From: Imbricaverruca yamaguchii
Lineage: Eukaryota; Arthropoda; Thecostraca; Neoverrucidae
Direction: 5' to 3'
DNA: 64,000 nucleotides
Assembly: GCA_034440575.1 (NCBI GenBank)
Contig: JAOTOL010001375.1
Location: 163,501 to 227,500, forward strand
The notes beneath the pieces were generated by a model. The model was not told the origin of the DNA. It ran no database searches and saw nothing but the letters and a program-made list of their open reading frames with translations. Numbering within the stretch: position 1 is the stretch's first letter; each line of letters starts with the position of its first letter. Below, in pieces: positions 22,701 to 35,310 of this stretch. The position numbers were made by a program, and so were the translations under genes.

Positions 22701-23982
22701 GCGCTCCGCTGAGGCGGTCACCCGCGACGAGAGCAATATCGTGGAAGTGGAACCTCGGTAATCCTTGGAAACATTGTCCAATATAATCCATGTTTATGTC
22801 CCCCGCTCAGTTTTACCAAACGTTCCTCTTCGTTATAGAACAATAACATGGAGATGGTGTTGTCGCGTCTGCTGGTGGGGCGCAGAAGTGTTGTGCAGGT
22901 GACGACTGCAGTTGACGGTAATTGTTGTGTGAATGCAGATGAAAGGCGTCGCTAGGGGGAAGTTGGATTCGTGCACCCTCTGGCCAGCGACATCGCCAGA
23001 GGAAGCGTGGAGCCGTGCCCCCTCTGGCGTGGCCCGTGCCCCTTCCCCCTGGAACTTGGAACTGTGCCCCACCCCTGATCGGGGACATCGCCAGAAGAAC
23101 GTGGAGCTGTATGCCCCCACCCCCACCCCTCTGGCGTGGTATGTGTCCTTCTCCTGAAACGTACACATTTTTAATGGAAATAAATAGAGGAGACTAGAGA
23201 GCCTGCACCCATCCCCTGGTCAGCCAAGAATCTTCCTTGTGAAAAAAAATATTGATGACACCAATGGCAAAGACCCTGTTTAATGACTGGTCGGAAGTCC
23301 AATTTCTATCAGAAGACACTGGCCCAATGCTAGTCATTACACCTGTTACAAATATCCTCAACTTCAAGCTATTTATGAACTTAACGCATTTTCAGAACAC
23401 GATTCGTCCTGGGTTGCCAGAGAACTTAGGCCTCCGGTTCATCTTTCTGGTTTCTAGTTTTCCTTTCGGAGAAAGGCGTCTCCGTCTGGCGTGTGTGTGT
23501 GCATACTCTGGAACTTGACTCGGATCCTTGTCTGGTAGGTCACGATCACACGTGTAAATCGTGCTCCCCGTGTGTCGAATGTGCTCAGAATGCCGGACAG
23601 CACAGCCAGAAGCATCGCACATTCGAGTTGAGTCACGATGAAGAGGATGCGTTCCGATACGTGACAGTTTGTGATGCCATGGTATATCACCACACCACAT
23701 TCCCTCGCTGATAAAAATAAAGGCATTCCACTTAACAAGTGAGTTGTGCTGAACCCGTTTGGATGGCATGCTTCGCTGCTGCAATGCCAGTTCGCCCGAC
23801 ATCCCGTTGGTTGTATCGATGTCGGCACACTTGAGGCCCGTTGTGTGACCTGACTTGGTTGGTTCAGTCGAGTACGCTCAATGTGTACTGTGTGTACGCA
23901 TGACGAGTTGGCAGTTATTGTGGGATGGTCAGGCGGACAACTCAAACACTTTCGACAAAATACTCTCCACATTTACATTACA
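22701..23982. other. mostly single-copy sequence
   Basis: No gene is recognised. It contains the 95-bp duplication listed separately. The open frames around 23252-23972 show no known domain. Confidence 0.5.
22976..23150. repeat. diverged ~95-bp tandem duplication
   Basis: Two copies are anchored by GACATCGCCAGA at 22989 and 23084. Each is followed by CGTGGAGC and a CCCCTCTGGCGTGG block. Confidence 0.75.
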
Positions 23983-24030
23983 GTGAAGCGCACCACCGGT
24001 ATCGGTGGTGCGCTTCACCACCGATACCGG
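23983..24030. other. two overlapping, mutually exclusive hairpins
   Basis: Hairpin 1 (23983-24018): the 15-base stem GTGAAGCGCACCACC, a 6-base loop GGTATC, then the exact complement. Hairpin 2 (23996-24030): the 15-base stem CCGGTATCGGTGGTG, a 5-base loop CGCTT, then the exact complement. They share most of 23996-24018, so only one can form on a strand at a time. Confidence 0.92.
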
Positions 24031-24766
24031 CGTGCGTGTTGAATCCAGATGGCCAAGCTTTTACCAAGTGCGAGATGCGTTCGGTTCAGGTCCGACATCA
24101 GGCAGATTTTTCCTCGGCCGGCTTCCGCCAGGAAATGACAGCAGCCTGGGAGACTTACCCAGCGGCGAGACCTGTGCCGACACCGACAACGCTGGGTCCG
24201 CGGTATGACATCCTGTACGCAGGTCCATCGTGGCAGCTGCCTCTGTGTGGCCGTAGCCTCACCCTGTGCTCCCCGACCATGGCACTGACCATGTCACTGC
24301 TGTGGTTGGCTTCAGCCAAAACGTTCATATCGCCACACGTTCGCGTGATACGTGATCCAATACGTCACGCGTGACGGAGCGGCGCGCGACGTGGCCGGCA
24401 TGCCTCTAGCACGCGCATGCCACCGAGTATCATCCATCAGGCGCATGCCACCGAGTATCACCCAATAACACCGTGTATCACCCCAATAATCGAACCGGCT
24501 ATCCACCGGAGGCCGTTCCCGTTCGGTGGGTGCACCTGTTTGGCCAGCCGGCCGGCCGGTCACCACCTGCCCGCGCCACTGCACACGATCGGCACCGATC
24601 TCGACGCGACACATTTACGGCAGAGCCAGTCGCCGGCCGGGAGCGGGCGACCGCCGCGCGCGGGGAGGGGACGGCGGCGCCCGCCGCCAAATTATCCGTC
24701 GACAGGTGGACACCGAGCGGCCAGGTGCGTGTCTATTCCGGGCCACCTCCGTCGCCACTGACCGGC

Positions 24767-24774
24767 TATAAATA
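24767..24774 (+). promoter_or_regulatory. possible TATA box in a CpG-rich stretch
   Basis: TATAAATA sits in an otherwise GC-rich region. No initiator or downstream exon could be tied to it, so this is only a motif match. Confidence 0.15.
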
Positions 24775-24951
24775 TGCAGCCGACGAGATGTGGCCGTGCC
24801 GCCCGTGACTGTTGGACGGTGACGTCGATCGGCGGGGCGGAGGTGCCCTCCTGACCCGGACTGAGCTTCAGAGGTGCCGACAGACCGGCGCGGCTAGAGC
24901 ACGGCCGCTGCTCGCCGTGCCCGTGGAGCCGACATGACGAGACGTGTCGGT

Positions 24952-24981
24952 GGGGCGGGGGCGGGGGCGGGGGCGGGTCGG
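24952..24981 (+). other. G-quadruplex-capable G-run cluster
   Basis: GGGGCGGGGGC repeats give six G-runs of three or more within 30 bases. This also matches repeated GC-box (GGGGCGGGG) motifs. Confidence 0.8.
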
Positions 24982-25173
24982 GAGATGGAGGTCCGCGCGG
25001 GAGAGCAGTCTGCGGTTGACGCTGGGAGAAGCGCGGTGGGGAGGAGAGCCGTGGCAAGTGTACCCTGGCTGCCTCTGGCAGATGTGCTCTGGCTGTCTGC
25101 TTGGCAGTGATGACGTCGCACTAATTGTAACGGTACCGGCTCGTCGCCGACCTCTCTGTGTACATACAGCCAA

Positions 25174-25440
25174 AGTTGCCTGGTCCATCCGCGTGGCCGT
25201 GCCTGGTTGTAAAGGGTGCCTAGGTTCCTAAGGTTGCATGGTCCATCCGCGTGGCCGTGCCTGGTTGTAAAGGGTGCCTAGGTTCCCAAGGTTGCCTGGT
25301 CCATCCGCGTGGCCGTGCCTGGTTGTAAAGGGTGCCTAGGTTCCCAAGGTTGCCTGGTCCATCCGCGTGGCCGTGCCTGGTTGCAAAGGGTGCCTAGGTT
25401 CCCAAGGTTGGATGGTTCATCCGCGTGCACGTGCCCAGTT
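25174..25440. repeat. 58-bp minisatellite
   Basis: About 4.5 copies carry GGTCCATCCGCGTGGCCGTG, CCTGGTTGTAAAGGGTGCC and TAGGTTCCCAAGGTTG. Degenerate copies continue to about 25530. Confidence 0.93.
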
Positions 25441-26134
25441 GCAGAGGTTGCCAAGGTGTCCCGGTTGATTAGTGTAGACGTGCCAGGTTACAATGGTTTC
25501 CAAAGTTTGCCAGTTCCTTCGTGTGCACGTGTTTGCGATCTTAAGTGTTTTCGAGACTGAAATATTCGGGCGTTTCAACATTAAAACTACAACATCCAAT
25601 GATGCAACCTACCAACGCGGAAATTGGCAGTTCCTACGGTTACCTGGGTACTGAATATGCATAATTTGTTGTTAATTTCATTACGGTTCGTTCTTTTTCA
25701 TTTCGTGAATGATGGCTTGGCGTAATATAGTTACAAAGCCTGTGAAATTTGAATTACAACGGGCTGTTATCAAGCCGCCAAATTATTTCCGAGCTGGCGT
25801 GATGCATGTCGAAGTTATCTCGCCCATAGTCCCCCTATCCCAACTGTTTAAGTTCATCTTAGACATCCTCATGCTTGAGAGGTGCCCTGTCAAGGCATGT
25901 CCATTTCAGTCCACTGCTGGATACCATAAGCTTCCACTCGTGGGTGTCAACATAGAAAGTGCATATTGGTCAACATCATTTTCTGGTAACCTTTGGATGT
26001 GGGCTGCACTCACCCACTAGCCACAATCTGTCAACTCATTCTGTCACTCTCACTCATCTGTCACTTCGTGAAGCATAACTCATTCGACCAGCCGGACGGC
26101 ACATCAACCAACGGTGGCCGGCTCCCGCTGAGCA
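25441..26134. other. decaying repeat then single-copy sequence
   Basis: The first 90 bases are eroded 58-bp units. The remainder has a 103-codon plus frame (25709-26020) with no recognisable domain. Confidence 0.45.
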
Positions 26135-26355
26135 CTGATTCAGCTCACGCCGAGGGCTGATCCAGCTCCCGCTGAGGGCTGATCCAGCTCCCGCTGAGGG
26201 TTGATCCAGCTCACGCTGACCACTGATCCAGATCAGGCTGAGCGCTGATCCAGCTCCAGCTGAGGGTTGATCCAGCTCCGGCTGAACGCTGATCCAGTTC
26301 CGGCTGAGTGTTGATCCAGCTCCGATTGAAGGCTGATCCAGCTCCGGCTGAGGTA
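26135..26355. repeat. 22-bp minisatellite
   Basis: About nine to ten diverged copies of GCTGATCCAGCTCCGGCTGA(GG). Confidence 0.93.
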
Positions 26356-26577
26356 TCTCCGATAGGTCGGTAGGTTTCTACTGCCGAGTGGACAATCCGA
26401 CACGGCCGATCCCATTACGTAACATGGCTGAATCGGTACCATCACACTAGCATAGGCTCGTGGTGCATGTTCTAAGAAGCTCATACGTCTGCATTTAGCG
26501 CACGCGCCGCTGCCGCCAGCTTTACAATTGCCCTCAGCACAGTCTCGCAGCGCTCGCTATGTCGTAAACATGACAAG

Positions 26578-26715
26578 CTGACCCGTGCCCTGGTTATCTG
26601 TTCCCGGTTGACCTGCTCCTAATGACCTATGTCTCGTTGACCCGCTCCCTTATAGCCTAAACTTTGTTGACCCCTCTTCTAATGATTCGTCCCTTGCTGA
26701 GTTGTTCCTTATAGA
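26578..26715. repeat. degenerate ~29-bp repeat
   Basis: GTTGACC-like starts at 26607, 26636 and 26666, and a GCTGAG form near 26696. Each is followed by CGCTCC and TAATGACCTA-like text. Confidence 0.7.
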
Positions 26716-26935
26716 CTATCTCTTCTATACTTATCTTCTGACGGCCAATTGCACGAGGCTGATTACAATTACACCGTCGCCTGATGACGTATTTCATGAT
26801 GGTCAGTCCCCTAATGGCTTCAAACTACCCCTCCCCCTCCCCCGCCTGGTGGCTCAACTCCACCCGACCCTCAATTCTGATCTGACCCTAGCTGACCCAT
26901 TGTCCGCCCACCCAGCCCCAGCTGATTTATGTCGA

Positions 26936-27160
26936 GTTGACCTTCCACTGACCTCTGGACTTGACCCTGTTCCGGACGACCCTGACCGGCCGTGGATAAC
27001 CTGTTGCCGTCGCGGTCGGCTGGCTGCCCAACTCTCCGCCGACCCCAGTTGACCTTCCACTGACCTGTGGACTTGACCCTGTGCCAGACGACCCCGCTGG
27101 CCGGGGATGACCTGTTGCTGTCGCGGTCGGCTGGCTGGCCAACTCGCCGCCGCGGACGGC
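26936..27160. repeat. 112-bp tandem duplication
   Basis: The block starting GTTGACCTTCCACTGACC at 26936 repeats at 27048, with about 10% divergence. It ends in TCGCGGTCGGCTGGCTG text. Confidence 0.92.
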
Positions 27161-29494
27161 GCGATAATCCGTCGTGACGTCACGTCGCCGGCCAGCAGCG
27201 CGGCCAGATGTTGCACGGTGCTCAGCTGCATGTGTCGGCCGGTTGTCATGGCAACTCATCTAATCAGACGGAGTCGCCAGCTGATGCCCGCGGGGCCGCG
27301 AGACCGAACGGGTGCCGCTCGGGGCACGGCGACTGGCAGGGGAGGGGTGGGGAGCCGGGGGAGGGGGTGTCGCATCTGGCGGAGGCAGCTCTCCGCGATC
27401 GTTGCCAGACAGAAGGCCCGGCGCAGACGACCAGATGCGGCCGCCGGCCACAATTGCGCTCTGGTCTGAAAAATGTCGGCTGGAATTGAGGCGGCCATGG
27501 TGTGTCGGGCTGGCAGGAATCGGACCGACGACGGCACACTTGGCAGACTCGTTGACCAGCCGGTGGGGTCTGCTTTACTTTCGGCGATGCTCGTGCATGT
27601 CCGACCTGAAGGCTTGCATCCAAACTCTATCGGTGCATCCATATATTTATGTTTTAAAAATGACTACCTAATGCTATGTCGAACAGTGTTCCTCGAAGGC
27701 CATTTTTCATCTCAAAAGCACAAAAATATAAATAAATAAGCGGGCTAGGGTACGTCGATATGCTTTAATCGATCGATATTTGATGGCAAACATCACTTTC
27801 CAATCAATAATGAGAAGGCTCCGAGTGCGGCCTCCATTCCTCTCGTATCGCCTACTCCATCCCACCATACAACAAAAATATCGTCACAAAAGTTACGACT
27901 GAAGCCGCATGCGCGAGTCGTCCATCAAAAGTGAGAAGTTTGGTTGCTGTGCTGACCCGCCCACGCGCTGTGCTGACCCGCCCACGCGCGGCGACTCGTC
28001 AGCCACGTCCTCTGGCTCTGGCCCCCTGTTTTGACAGTGATCTGTGGGCGGGTCGACGTCTGGCCAAGAGACGTGTTGATATGACCGAACGACCCGGATG
28101 ACGCCCATGTCGAGTTGAACACATGCACTTGTCGTAAGCTAATCGTCGCTGCCAGATTTACGCGAACCTTGATCGGGATGCTGTTTTGTACCGCAGATGC
28201 AAAATCGTTCACGCAGCAATGAATACCTGTGCACGATTGCCTGACGCACCTGACGTTGGATATTGTACCTGCAATATCAGCCTTCTCTGAAGTTACAGTG
28301 TCCGTGTTGTGCTGCAGCACTAACTCACCATTTTGTGAATATCACAATGCAATGTGCAGCAACACATTTTGTGGTGATGTCTCAACCTTGATGCGAAAAT
28401 TGAAGGCTTCCTTAAATGTTCCCTAAGGGGTGTCGCCACGGATTTTGGACACGGAGACGAGAGAGTCTGAGGTTGACTTTTCCGAGAAAGCATCATTGGC
28501 CGTGCTAATTCTCACGATGTTCGTAGACACGCACCTCGTCTCTAGCTGTGACGATGTCTTGCTGTGAAATTTTCGATGCCATCATCTCGTCATTTCATAT
28601 GAGTATGCCATATAATTATCGTTAGTTTTCACTACGCTCAGTCAGTCCCGCCAAATGGCGCTACATGTTTCCAGTCAGCAGTCGCCATGGCCCGGCCGGG
28701 CAGTTCCAACCAATTGGGTTCACTGCGCCATAGACTGTGGCGGCGGGCACTGCTGTCTGGCGGGATAGCCTACCCTCCATCGGGCAGGCGTTGGGAGTGT
28801 TTAGAATCGGCGAGAAAGGCCGCACTTACGAACACAACACGACCTCAGTGATTACAAGGGCAATCATTATGTGGTGACAGAGCAGGTCACCCAAGCGCCG
28901 GCTACAAACCTGCTCCGGTGGGCGGTCTAAATGTTTATCTCCGTTATAGGGCCAGATGTGAACTCTGGCGCGACTTAACATAACTCTTCCAGCTGGTTGG
29001 CATGCTTTATGGAACACATGGAGTAAAAGATTGGCATTTGGACTTTGCTTTGGTCGTCACGAGATGATGTGGACGGAGTTTGTCGTGCGGATCCATTCCT
29101 TTTCGAGAGGACGCTGGAACTGACTTCTCACGCAAAATAAAATTCGGCCTGAATATGAGTATCTCGAGACGTCTCTTAACTCGGTCGCTTTAAGTCACAC
29201 CTCTCGGCGTTTATGAAAATACTACCCCTTCCTCTATCACTTCATTTTCCTCAACGTTCTGACCTGGCTGGATGTTTCTGTGGAATTATCAGCCATTCTG
29301 CTTTACACACTTCATGCTCTATCCTACATGCGTCTTGCTAACGATGCTCATGTGCTTCCCGACTGCCTGTGTGATTTCGTTCATCTTCATGACCAGACAT
29401 TGCACGGAGTATTTCTTCTTCCAGATCTGATGGAGGCAGTCAAAGTGAAGGAAGATCCCGACCTGAGGATGAAGCCAGGGACGGTCATCACCAG
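27161..29494. other. single-copy sequence
   Basis: No gene is recognised. 27160-27470 is CpG-rich. A 21-bp tandem duplication (TGTGCTGACCCGCCCACGCG) lies at about 27950-27992. The rest is mixed with no long open frame. Confidence 0.5.
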
Positions 29495-30635
29495 CGACCA
29501 GCACCGGTACAGAGGCAGAGGTAGGTGCGAGGACACGATGTGTGCCACCACGACGGACACAGGGAGGCACGGCTGCACCCGACCAGCACCGGTACAGAGG
29601 CAGAGGTAGGTGCGAGGACACGATGTGTGCCACCACGACGGACACAGGGAGGCACGGCTGCACCCGACCAGCACCGGTACAGAGGCAGAGGTAGGTGCGA
29701 GGACACGATGTGTGCCACCACGACGGACACAGGGAGGCACGGCTGCACCCGACCAGCACCGGTACAGAGGCAGAGGTAGGTGCGAGGACACGATGTGCCA
29801 CCACGACGGACACAGGGAGGCACGGCTGCACCCGACCAGCACCGGTACAGAGGCAGAGGTAGGTGCGAGGACACGATGTGTGCCACCACGACGGACACAG
29901 GGAGGCACGGCTGCACCGACCAGCACCGGTACAGAGGCAGAGGTAGGTGCGAGGACCACGGCTGCACCGACCGCACCGGTACAGAGGCAGAGGTAGGTGC
30001 GAGGACACGATGTGTGCCACCACGACGGACACAGGGAGGCACGGCTGCACCCGACCAGACCGGTACAGAGGCAGAGGTAGGTGCGAGGACCGATGTGTGC
30101 CACCACGACGGACACAGGGAGGCACGGCTGCACCCGACCAGCACCGGTACAGAGGCAGAGGTAGGTGCGAGGACACGATGTGTGCCCCACGACGGACACG
30201 GAGGCGCTGACCCGACCAGACCGGTAAGAGAGGTAGGTGCGAGGAACGATGTGTGCCACCATGACGGACACAGGGAGGCACGGCTGCACCCGACCAGCAC
30301 CGGTACAGAGGCAGAGGTAGGTGCGAGGATACGATGTGTGCCACCACGACGGACACAGGGAGGCACGGCTGCACCCGACCAGCACCGGTACAGAGGCAGA
30401 GGTAGGTGCGAGGATACGATGTGTGCCACCATGACGGACACAGGGAGGCACGGCTGCACCCGACCAGCACCGGTACAGAGGCAGAGGTAGGTGCGAGGAC
30501 ACGATGTGTGCCACCACGACGGACATAGGGAGGCACGGCTGCACCCGACCAGCACCGGTACAGAGGCAGAGGTAGGTGCGAGGACACGATGTGTGCCACC
30601 ACGACGGACACAGGGAGGCACGGCTGCACCCGACT
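29495..30635. repeat. 85-bp minisatellite
   Basis: About 13 units include CACCGGTACAGAGGCAGAGG, TAGGTGCGAGGACACGATG and TGTGCCACCACGACGGACAC. GTGCGAGGACACG starts at 29523 and 29608 show the 85-bp period. Between about 29910 and 30245 units carry many small deletions. Minus-strand frames of 377-473 codons are repeat artefacts. Confidence 0.96.
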
Positions 30636-33624
30636 GGAGCCCGTCCGCTCACCACATGGAAGGTTGATGGCCTTCAGATCGAAAGGGGGAAGCGCGGGTA
30701 CAAGAAGGCGTTCGTAGGGTGTTTTCCACGATTCCCCCACGTCTGGAGCCTCATCCCCTTAGCGAGCACCTGTATCACACATACGTATGCAATTTCGATA
30801 TTTACACCAGTTGAAACTCCTATGATATGATGTACTCACATGCCCTCTCCCCGTTAAAACAATGCGTGCTCACTTCATTCAGGACATATTTACAATGCTA
30901 CCCGGCGATTTGTCACTACTAAATGTTTCTTTAAGCTTAATATCTCATAGACACTATATACCCTCGCTTGTTTCATTAGTTGCGTAGTGACTTTGCTTAA
31001 GCTGTATTTTGTGGACCTTTTTGTTGTGCTTTAGCATTCTAACTATGGATCAAGTACGGAAGTCTGAAAGACCCTTTCCTATCTCGCACTCCACTTTGTG
31101 GTGTCTAGTGCAGACGCGGATGTGTCCAGGTGCCAAGTGATGACATAGTATGGAGGTAAATAGAAGTCGAGGTGAGGAGCGATCCAGCGAGGTACAGGAT
31201 ACGCTGTCTAGGGAGAGAACAGGCAGATACTTAATGGACACATTCTGACAGCGATTAAGAGCTATTTGTAACCGGATAGAAGCACGAGTGATTCAGAAGG
31301 TTAGATGTGACAAAGTGAGGCAGAGAGATTGTACGCGCTTTCCACCTACTACAGCCTTCAAAAGAAGCAATTTTTAGAATGCTTCACTTCTTAAGTCTTC
31401 ATGTACGTCCAGATTGGAATATCTTCGAGTCTCTGGGAAACGAACCCGTAACCCTTGTATCGCCACCGCTCGCACGATATTTTCGTTCGGCCCACCACCT
31501 AATCACAGCAGTCAGTATTTATCTGCACCACCCCAAACTCCGGCAGAGAACTGGGACCCACCCGTTCCGGCTTCTCATCACGCACCACGCAACACACCTC
31601 CCGAGGCGACTCTGATATATTTTTAAAATGTGTCAGTAGGCCTCACTCCTGCAGCCTCACCGCTGAAGGGCAAACTTCTCATCTAGAGCCGACGACAATG
31701 TCCACTAAGCACCTGGACGGCGGCTCGTTGTTGTGCCGACTCGGTCGTTCGCTGACCAAGTTCGCCAAACGGTGGAGCTGCAGGCACTGCCGGCTAAGTT
31801 TGTGGGTCATCTTGGGGTCGCAGCACCAGCGGGCGGCACGGGTGCGGCTCAGCGCCGCGGCTGCTGGAGGCATCTGTGGCGCCGGCGCCGGTGTCGCCAG
31901 GTGTGGCACAATGCGGCGCAGGTGGTGTCGGCGTGTCAGGTGTGCGCGGTGTGTCACGGCCGTCGCCTCGGGCCGCTGCCGGCCGGGGCGCCGCACCTGG
32001 CAGGTGCAATCGCACACTTGTCACGTGGAGAACGACTAACAGATCCGTCGAGCCGCTTCCGGGAAACGCTGAGGCTCACTCAGCTCCACCGTCCTCCTCC
32101 TCCTTCCCGCAGCGTTTTCAGGGCTGGTCATTTGTTTCGGATTGCATTTCATCGTTGGAACCGTTTCATATGCTGGCAACGATGAATGAACCAGGTCGCA
32201 ATCAACAGGAGTTTCATTTCAAGTGATGCAGTGAATGATCACTGTAGAAGTGGAGTAGGCGATGATAACTCACTGTATTCGACAGATTGACATGCCTTTT
32301 TGTCATAAATAATTGAATCAGGTTCATATCCGAGTGAATAGTTACTGTTTCGTTTCTGTCCGTGGTTTGTGATGAGGTTTCTAGTCGTAGTGTTTTTTTA
32401 AAGTGTTTAGTTTGTTTTAAAATATGCTATTGTCGTTGGTGAAGAAGCTTGTTTCTGGATATTTCCTGCTTTCGTGTAGCGCATTTTAATGTTTGCTATA
32501 AGTTGATGATCATGAGGAATGGTATTGGAATGGATGGTGACTTTTACTGAAGGACTCCAAGTAGATAACTCATCAATATAACAATAGTTACGTCAGATGG
32601 TTTATTTGCATGCATTTAGGCGTTGAAATTTATATGCGACAAAATTCATGTTCGTGAACAGAAGAACATACAGCTTATCCTCGCATAGTACGAAGAATAA
32701 AAGAACGTGACAGAGCTTTCAAGTAAGCATATTGCAAATGAAATATCAGAAAATTGAGTATTGTATTGTGATGCTGTGCTATGATGAAATGTGTCCGGAA
32801 CTAGAACTATCAAAAAGTGTTCCATTATTTTGTGGTCATTTCACTGTTATAATTCGGGAATATTAGCCGGAACCTACGACGTACTTTGTATATATTCCGG
32901 AGGAAAGTACTCGGGGAAATTAATGAACCGTACAACTCCCCCGCCTCTTATATTCGTGTCAACCGCACCACATTTTTGTAGATGTGCAGTCGAAAGGAAT
33001 TTGTAAATTATCAGGGCGCTAGTTATTTGAATCTCACTTCGTTCAAACGCTCACATCTTTGACGGTGGCGACGTCTTCGTTTCCTTCGCAGGGCCCCAAG
33101 TACTGACAAGCTGAAGGTGGCTTCCACATGCCAGAACTGAAACTGACTGAATTTGAACGCACAATCTTGCACCCGACCCAGTTCACCTTTTGCTCAGAAA
33201 TCTGCCACATCTCGAGTGCACGACCATACGTGCCCTTGCGTGCCCTTGCGTGTCCTTCCGCGGCCTTCCGTGCGTATCCTCTCCGCCAGCCGCAGCCCAT
33301 CTGCAGCGGCGCAGCTGGCGCGGCGCGTGGCGCGGCGCCCCCGGCTCCCCCGCCGCGCCACATTTGCCCAACACATGCTGCCAAATCGCACAAATTGTAT
33401 TTTGATGGCGGCCGGCCGGCGGCGGTCGATGTCAGCTGCCGGCGACGCCCGACAAAATTCGAAAACTACCGCAAAAAGCGGCGCCGCCTGAGAGAGGCGT
33501 CATCGTGGGCGTGTCAGAAGCAGACGACCCCGCCGCGGCTGTCGACACAAACAGCAGCCGTCACCGCCCCCCCGGCACCACCGCACCACGCACTGCCGCA
33601 TCGCCGCCGCCGGCGCTACCCAGA
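30636..33624. other. single-copy sequence with two GC-rich islands
   Basis: No gene can be defended. 31690-32040 is GC- and CpG-rich and has open frames on both strands, including one from ATG at 31698 (113 codons) with no known domain. 32230-33000 is AT-rich. 33210-33620 is GC-rich and runs directly into the 51-bp array. Confidence 0.5.
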
Positions 33625-35310
33625 CCAGGGACTGTACTGCGACTGTACCTGGAACAGCCGCCGTCTGTACCCGGACCAGGGACTGTACTGCGACTGTACC
33701 TGGAACAGCGACTGGCTGTACCCAGACCAGGGACTGTACTGCGACTGTACCTGGAACAGCCGCCGTCTGTACCCAGACCAGGGACTGTACTGCGACTGTA
33801 CCTGGAACAGCCGCCGTCTGTACCCAGACCAGGGACTGTACTGCGACTGTACCTGGAACAGCCGCCGTCTGTACCCAGACCAGGGACTGTACTGCGACTG
33901 TACCTGGAACAGCCGCCGTCTGTACCCAGACCAGGGACTGTACTGCGACTGTACCTGGAACAGCGACTGGCTGTACCCAGACCAGGGACTGTACTGCGAC
34001 TGTACCTGGAACAGCCGCCGTCTGTACCCAGACCAGGGACTGTACTGCGACTGTACCTGGAACAGCCGCCGTCTGTACCCAGACCAGGGACTGTACTGCG
34101 ACTGTACCTGGAACAGCGACTGGCTGTACCCAGACCAGGGACTGTACTGCGACTGTACCGGGAACAGCCGCCGTCTGTACCCAGACCAGGGACTGTACTG
34201 CGACTGTCCCTGGAACAGCCGCCGTCTGTACCCAGACCAGAGACTGTACTGCGACTGTACCTGGAACAGCGACTGGCTGTACCCGGACCAGGGACTGTAC
34301 TGCGACTGTACCTGGAACAGCCGCCGTCTGTACCCGGATCAGAGACTGTACTGCGACTGTATCTGGAACAGCGACTGGCTGTACCCGGACCAGGGACTGT
34401 ACTGCGACTGTACCTGGAACAGCCGCCGTCTGTACCCAGACCAGGGACTGTACTGCGACTGTCCCTGGAACAGCCGCCGTCTGTACCCAGACCAGGGACT
34501 GTACTGCGACTGTATCTGGAACAGCGACTGGCTGTACCCGGACCAGGGACTGTACTGCGACTGTACCTGGAACAGCCGCCGTCTGTACCCAGACCAGGGA
34601 CTGTACTGCGACTGTCCCTGGAACAGAGACTGGCTGTACCCGGACCAGGGACTGTACTGCGACTGTCCCTGGAACAGTCGCCGTCTGTACCCAGACCAGG
34701 GACTGTACTGCGACTGTACCTGGAACAGCCGCCGTCTGTACCCAGACCAGGGTTTGTACTGCGACTGTACCTGGAACAGCCGCCGTCTGTACCCGGATCA
34801 GAGACTGTACTGCGACTGTATCTGGAACAGCGACTGGCTGTACCCGGACCAGGGACTGTACTGCGACTGTACCTGGAACAGTCGCCGTCTGTACCCAGAC
34901 CAGGGACTGTACTGCGACTGTACCTGGAAAAGTCGCCGTCTGTACCCAGACCAGGGACTGTACTGCGACTGTCCCTGGAACAGTCGCCGTCTGTACCCAG
35001 ACCAGGGACTGTACTGCGACTGTACCTGGAACAGCCGCCGTCTGTACCCAGACCAGGGACTGTACTGCGACTGTACCTGGAACAGCCGCCGTCTGTACCC
35101 AGACCAGGGACTGTACTGCGACTGTACCTGGAACAGCGACTGGCTGTACCCGGACCAGGGACTGTACTGCGACTGTCCCTGGAACAGCCGCCGTCTGTAC
35201 CCAGACCAGAGATTGTACTGCGACTGTACCTGGAACAGCCGCCGTCTGTACCCAGACCAGAGAATGATTGTCCCTGGAACAGAGACCGGCTGTACCCGGA
35301 CCAGGGACTG
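33625..35310. repeat. 51-bp minisatellite, 17 codons per unit
   Basis: About 33 units of exactly 51 bp consist of CCGCCGTCTGTACCCAGACC, AGGGACTGTACTGCGACTGT and ACCTGGAACAG. A CGACTGG variant replaces CCGCCGT in about one unit in four. A frame beginning at ATG 33128 reads a 17-residue repeat (LYPDQGLYCDCTWN plus SRR or SDW) across the array. A 7-base deletion near 35262 shifts the frame in the last unit. Confidence 0.97.

Larger units (their letters stand above)
24031..25173. other. single-copy sequence, CpG-rich from 24480
   Basis: No gene is recognised. Short direct duplications of CGCATGCCACCGAGTATCA occur at about 24414-24470. From 24480 to 25130 the sequence is strongly GC- and CpG-rich, as in an animal promoter island, but I see no first exon. 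Confidence 0.5.

Noticed and set aside
29319..30740. 473-codon minus-strand frame, membrane-protein-like
   Set aside because: It is the 85-bp array read in a stop-free strand. There is no domain, and frames shift at the deletion patch without any stop.
31420..31470. B-box-like GGGTTCGTTTCCC on the minus strand with a nearby GTGCGAGCGG A-box-like motif
   Set aside because: The A and B boxes are only about 25 bases apart and no anticodon arm fits, so it is too weak to call a tRNA or SINE.
31698..32185. 113-150-codon frames in a GC-rich island, including an ATG start and W-CRHC
   Set aside because: Open frames occur on both strands, as expected of high GC. There is no domain and no conserved spacing of the cysteines.
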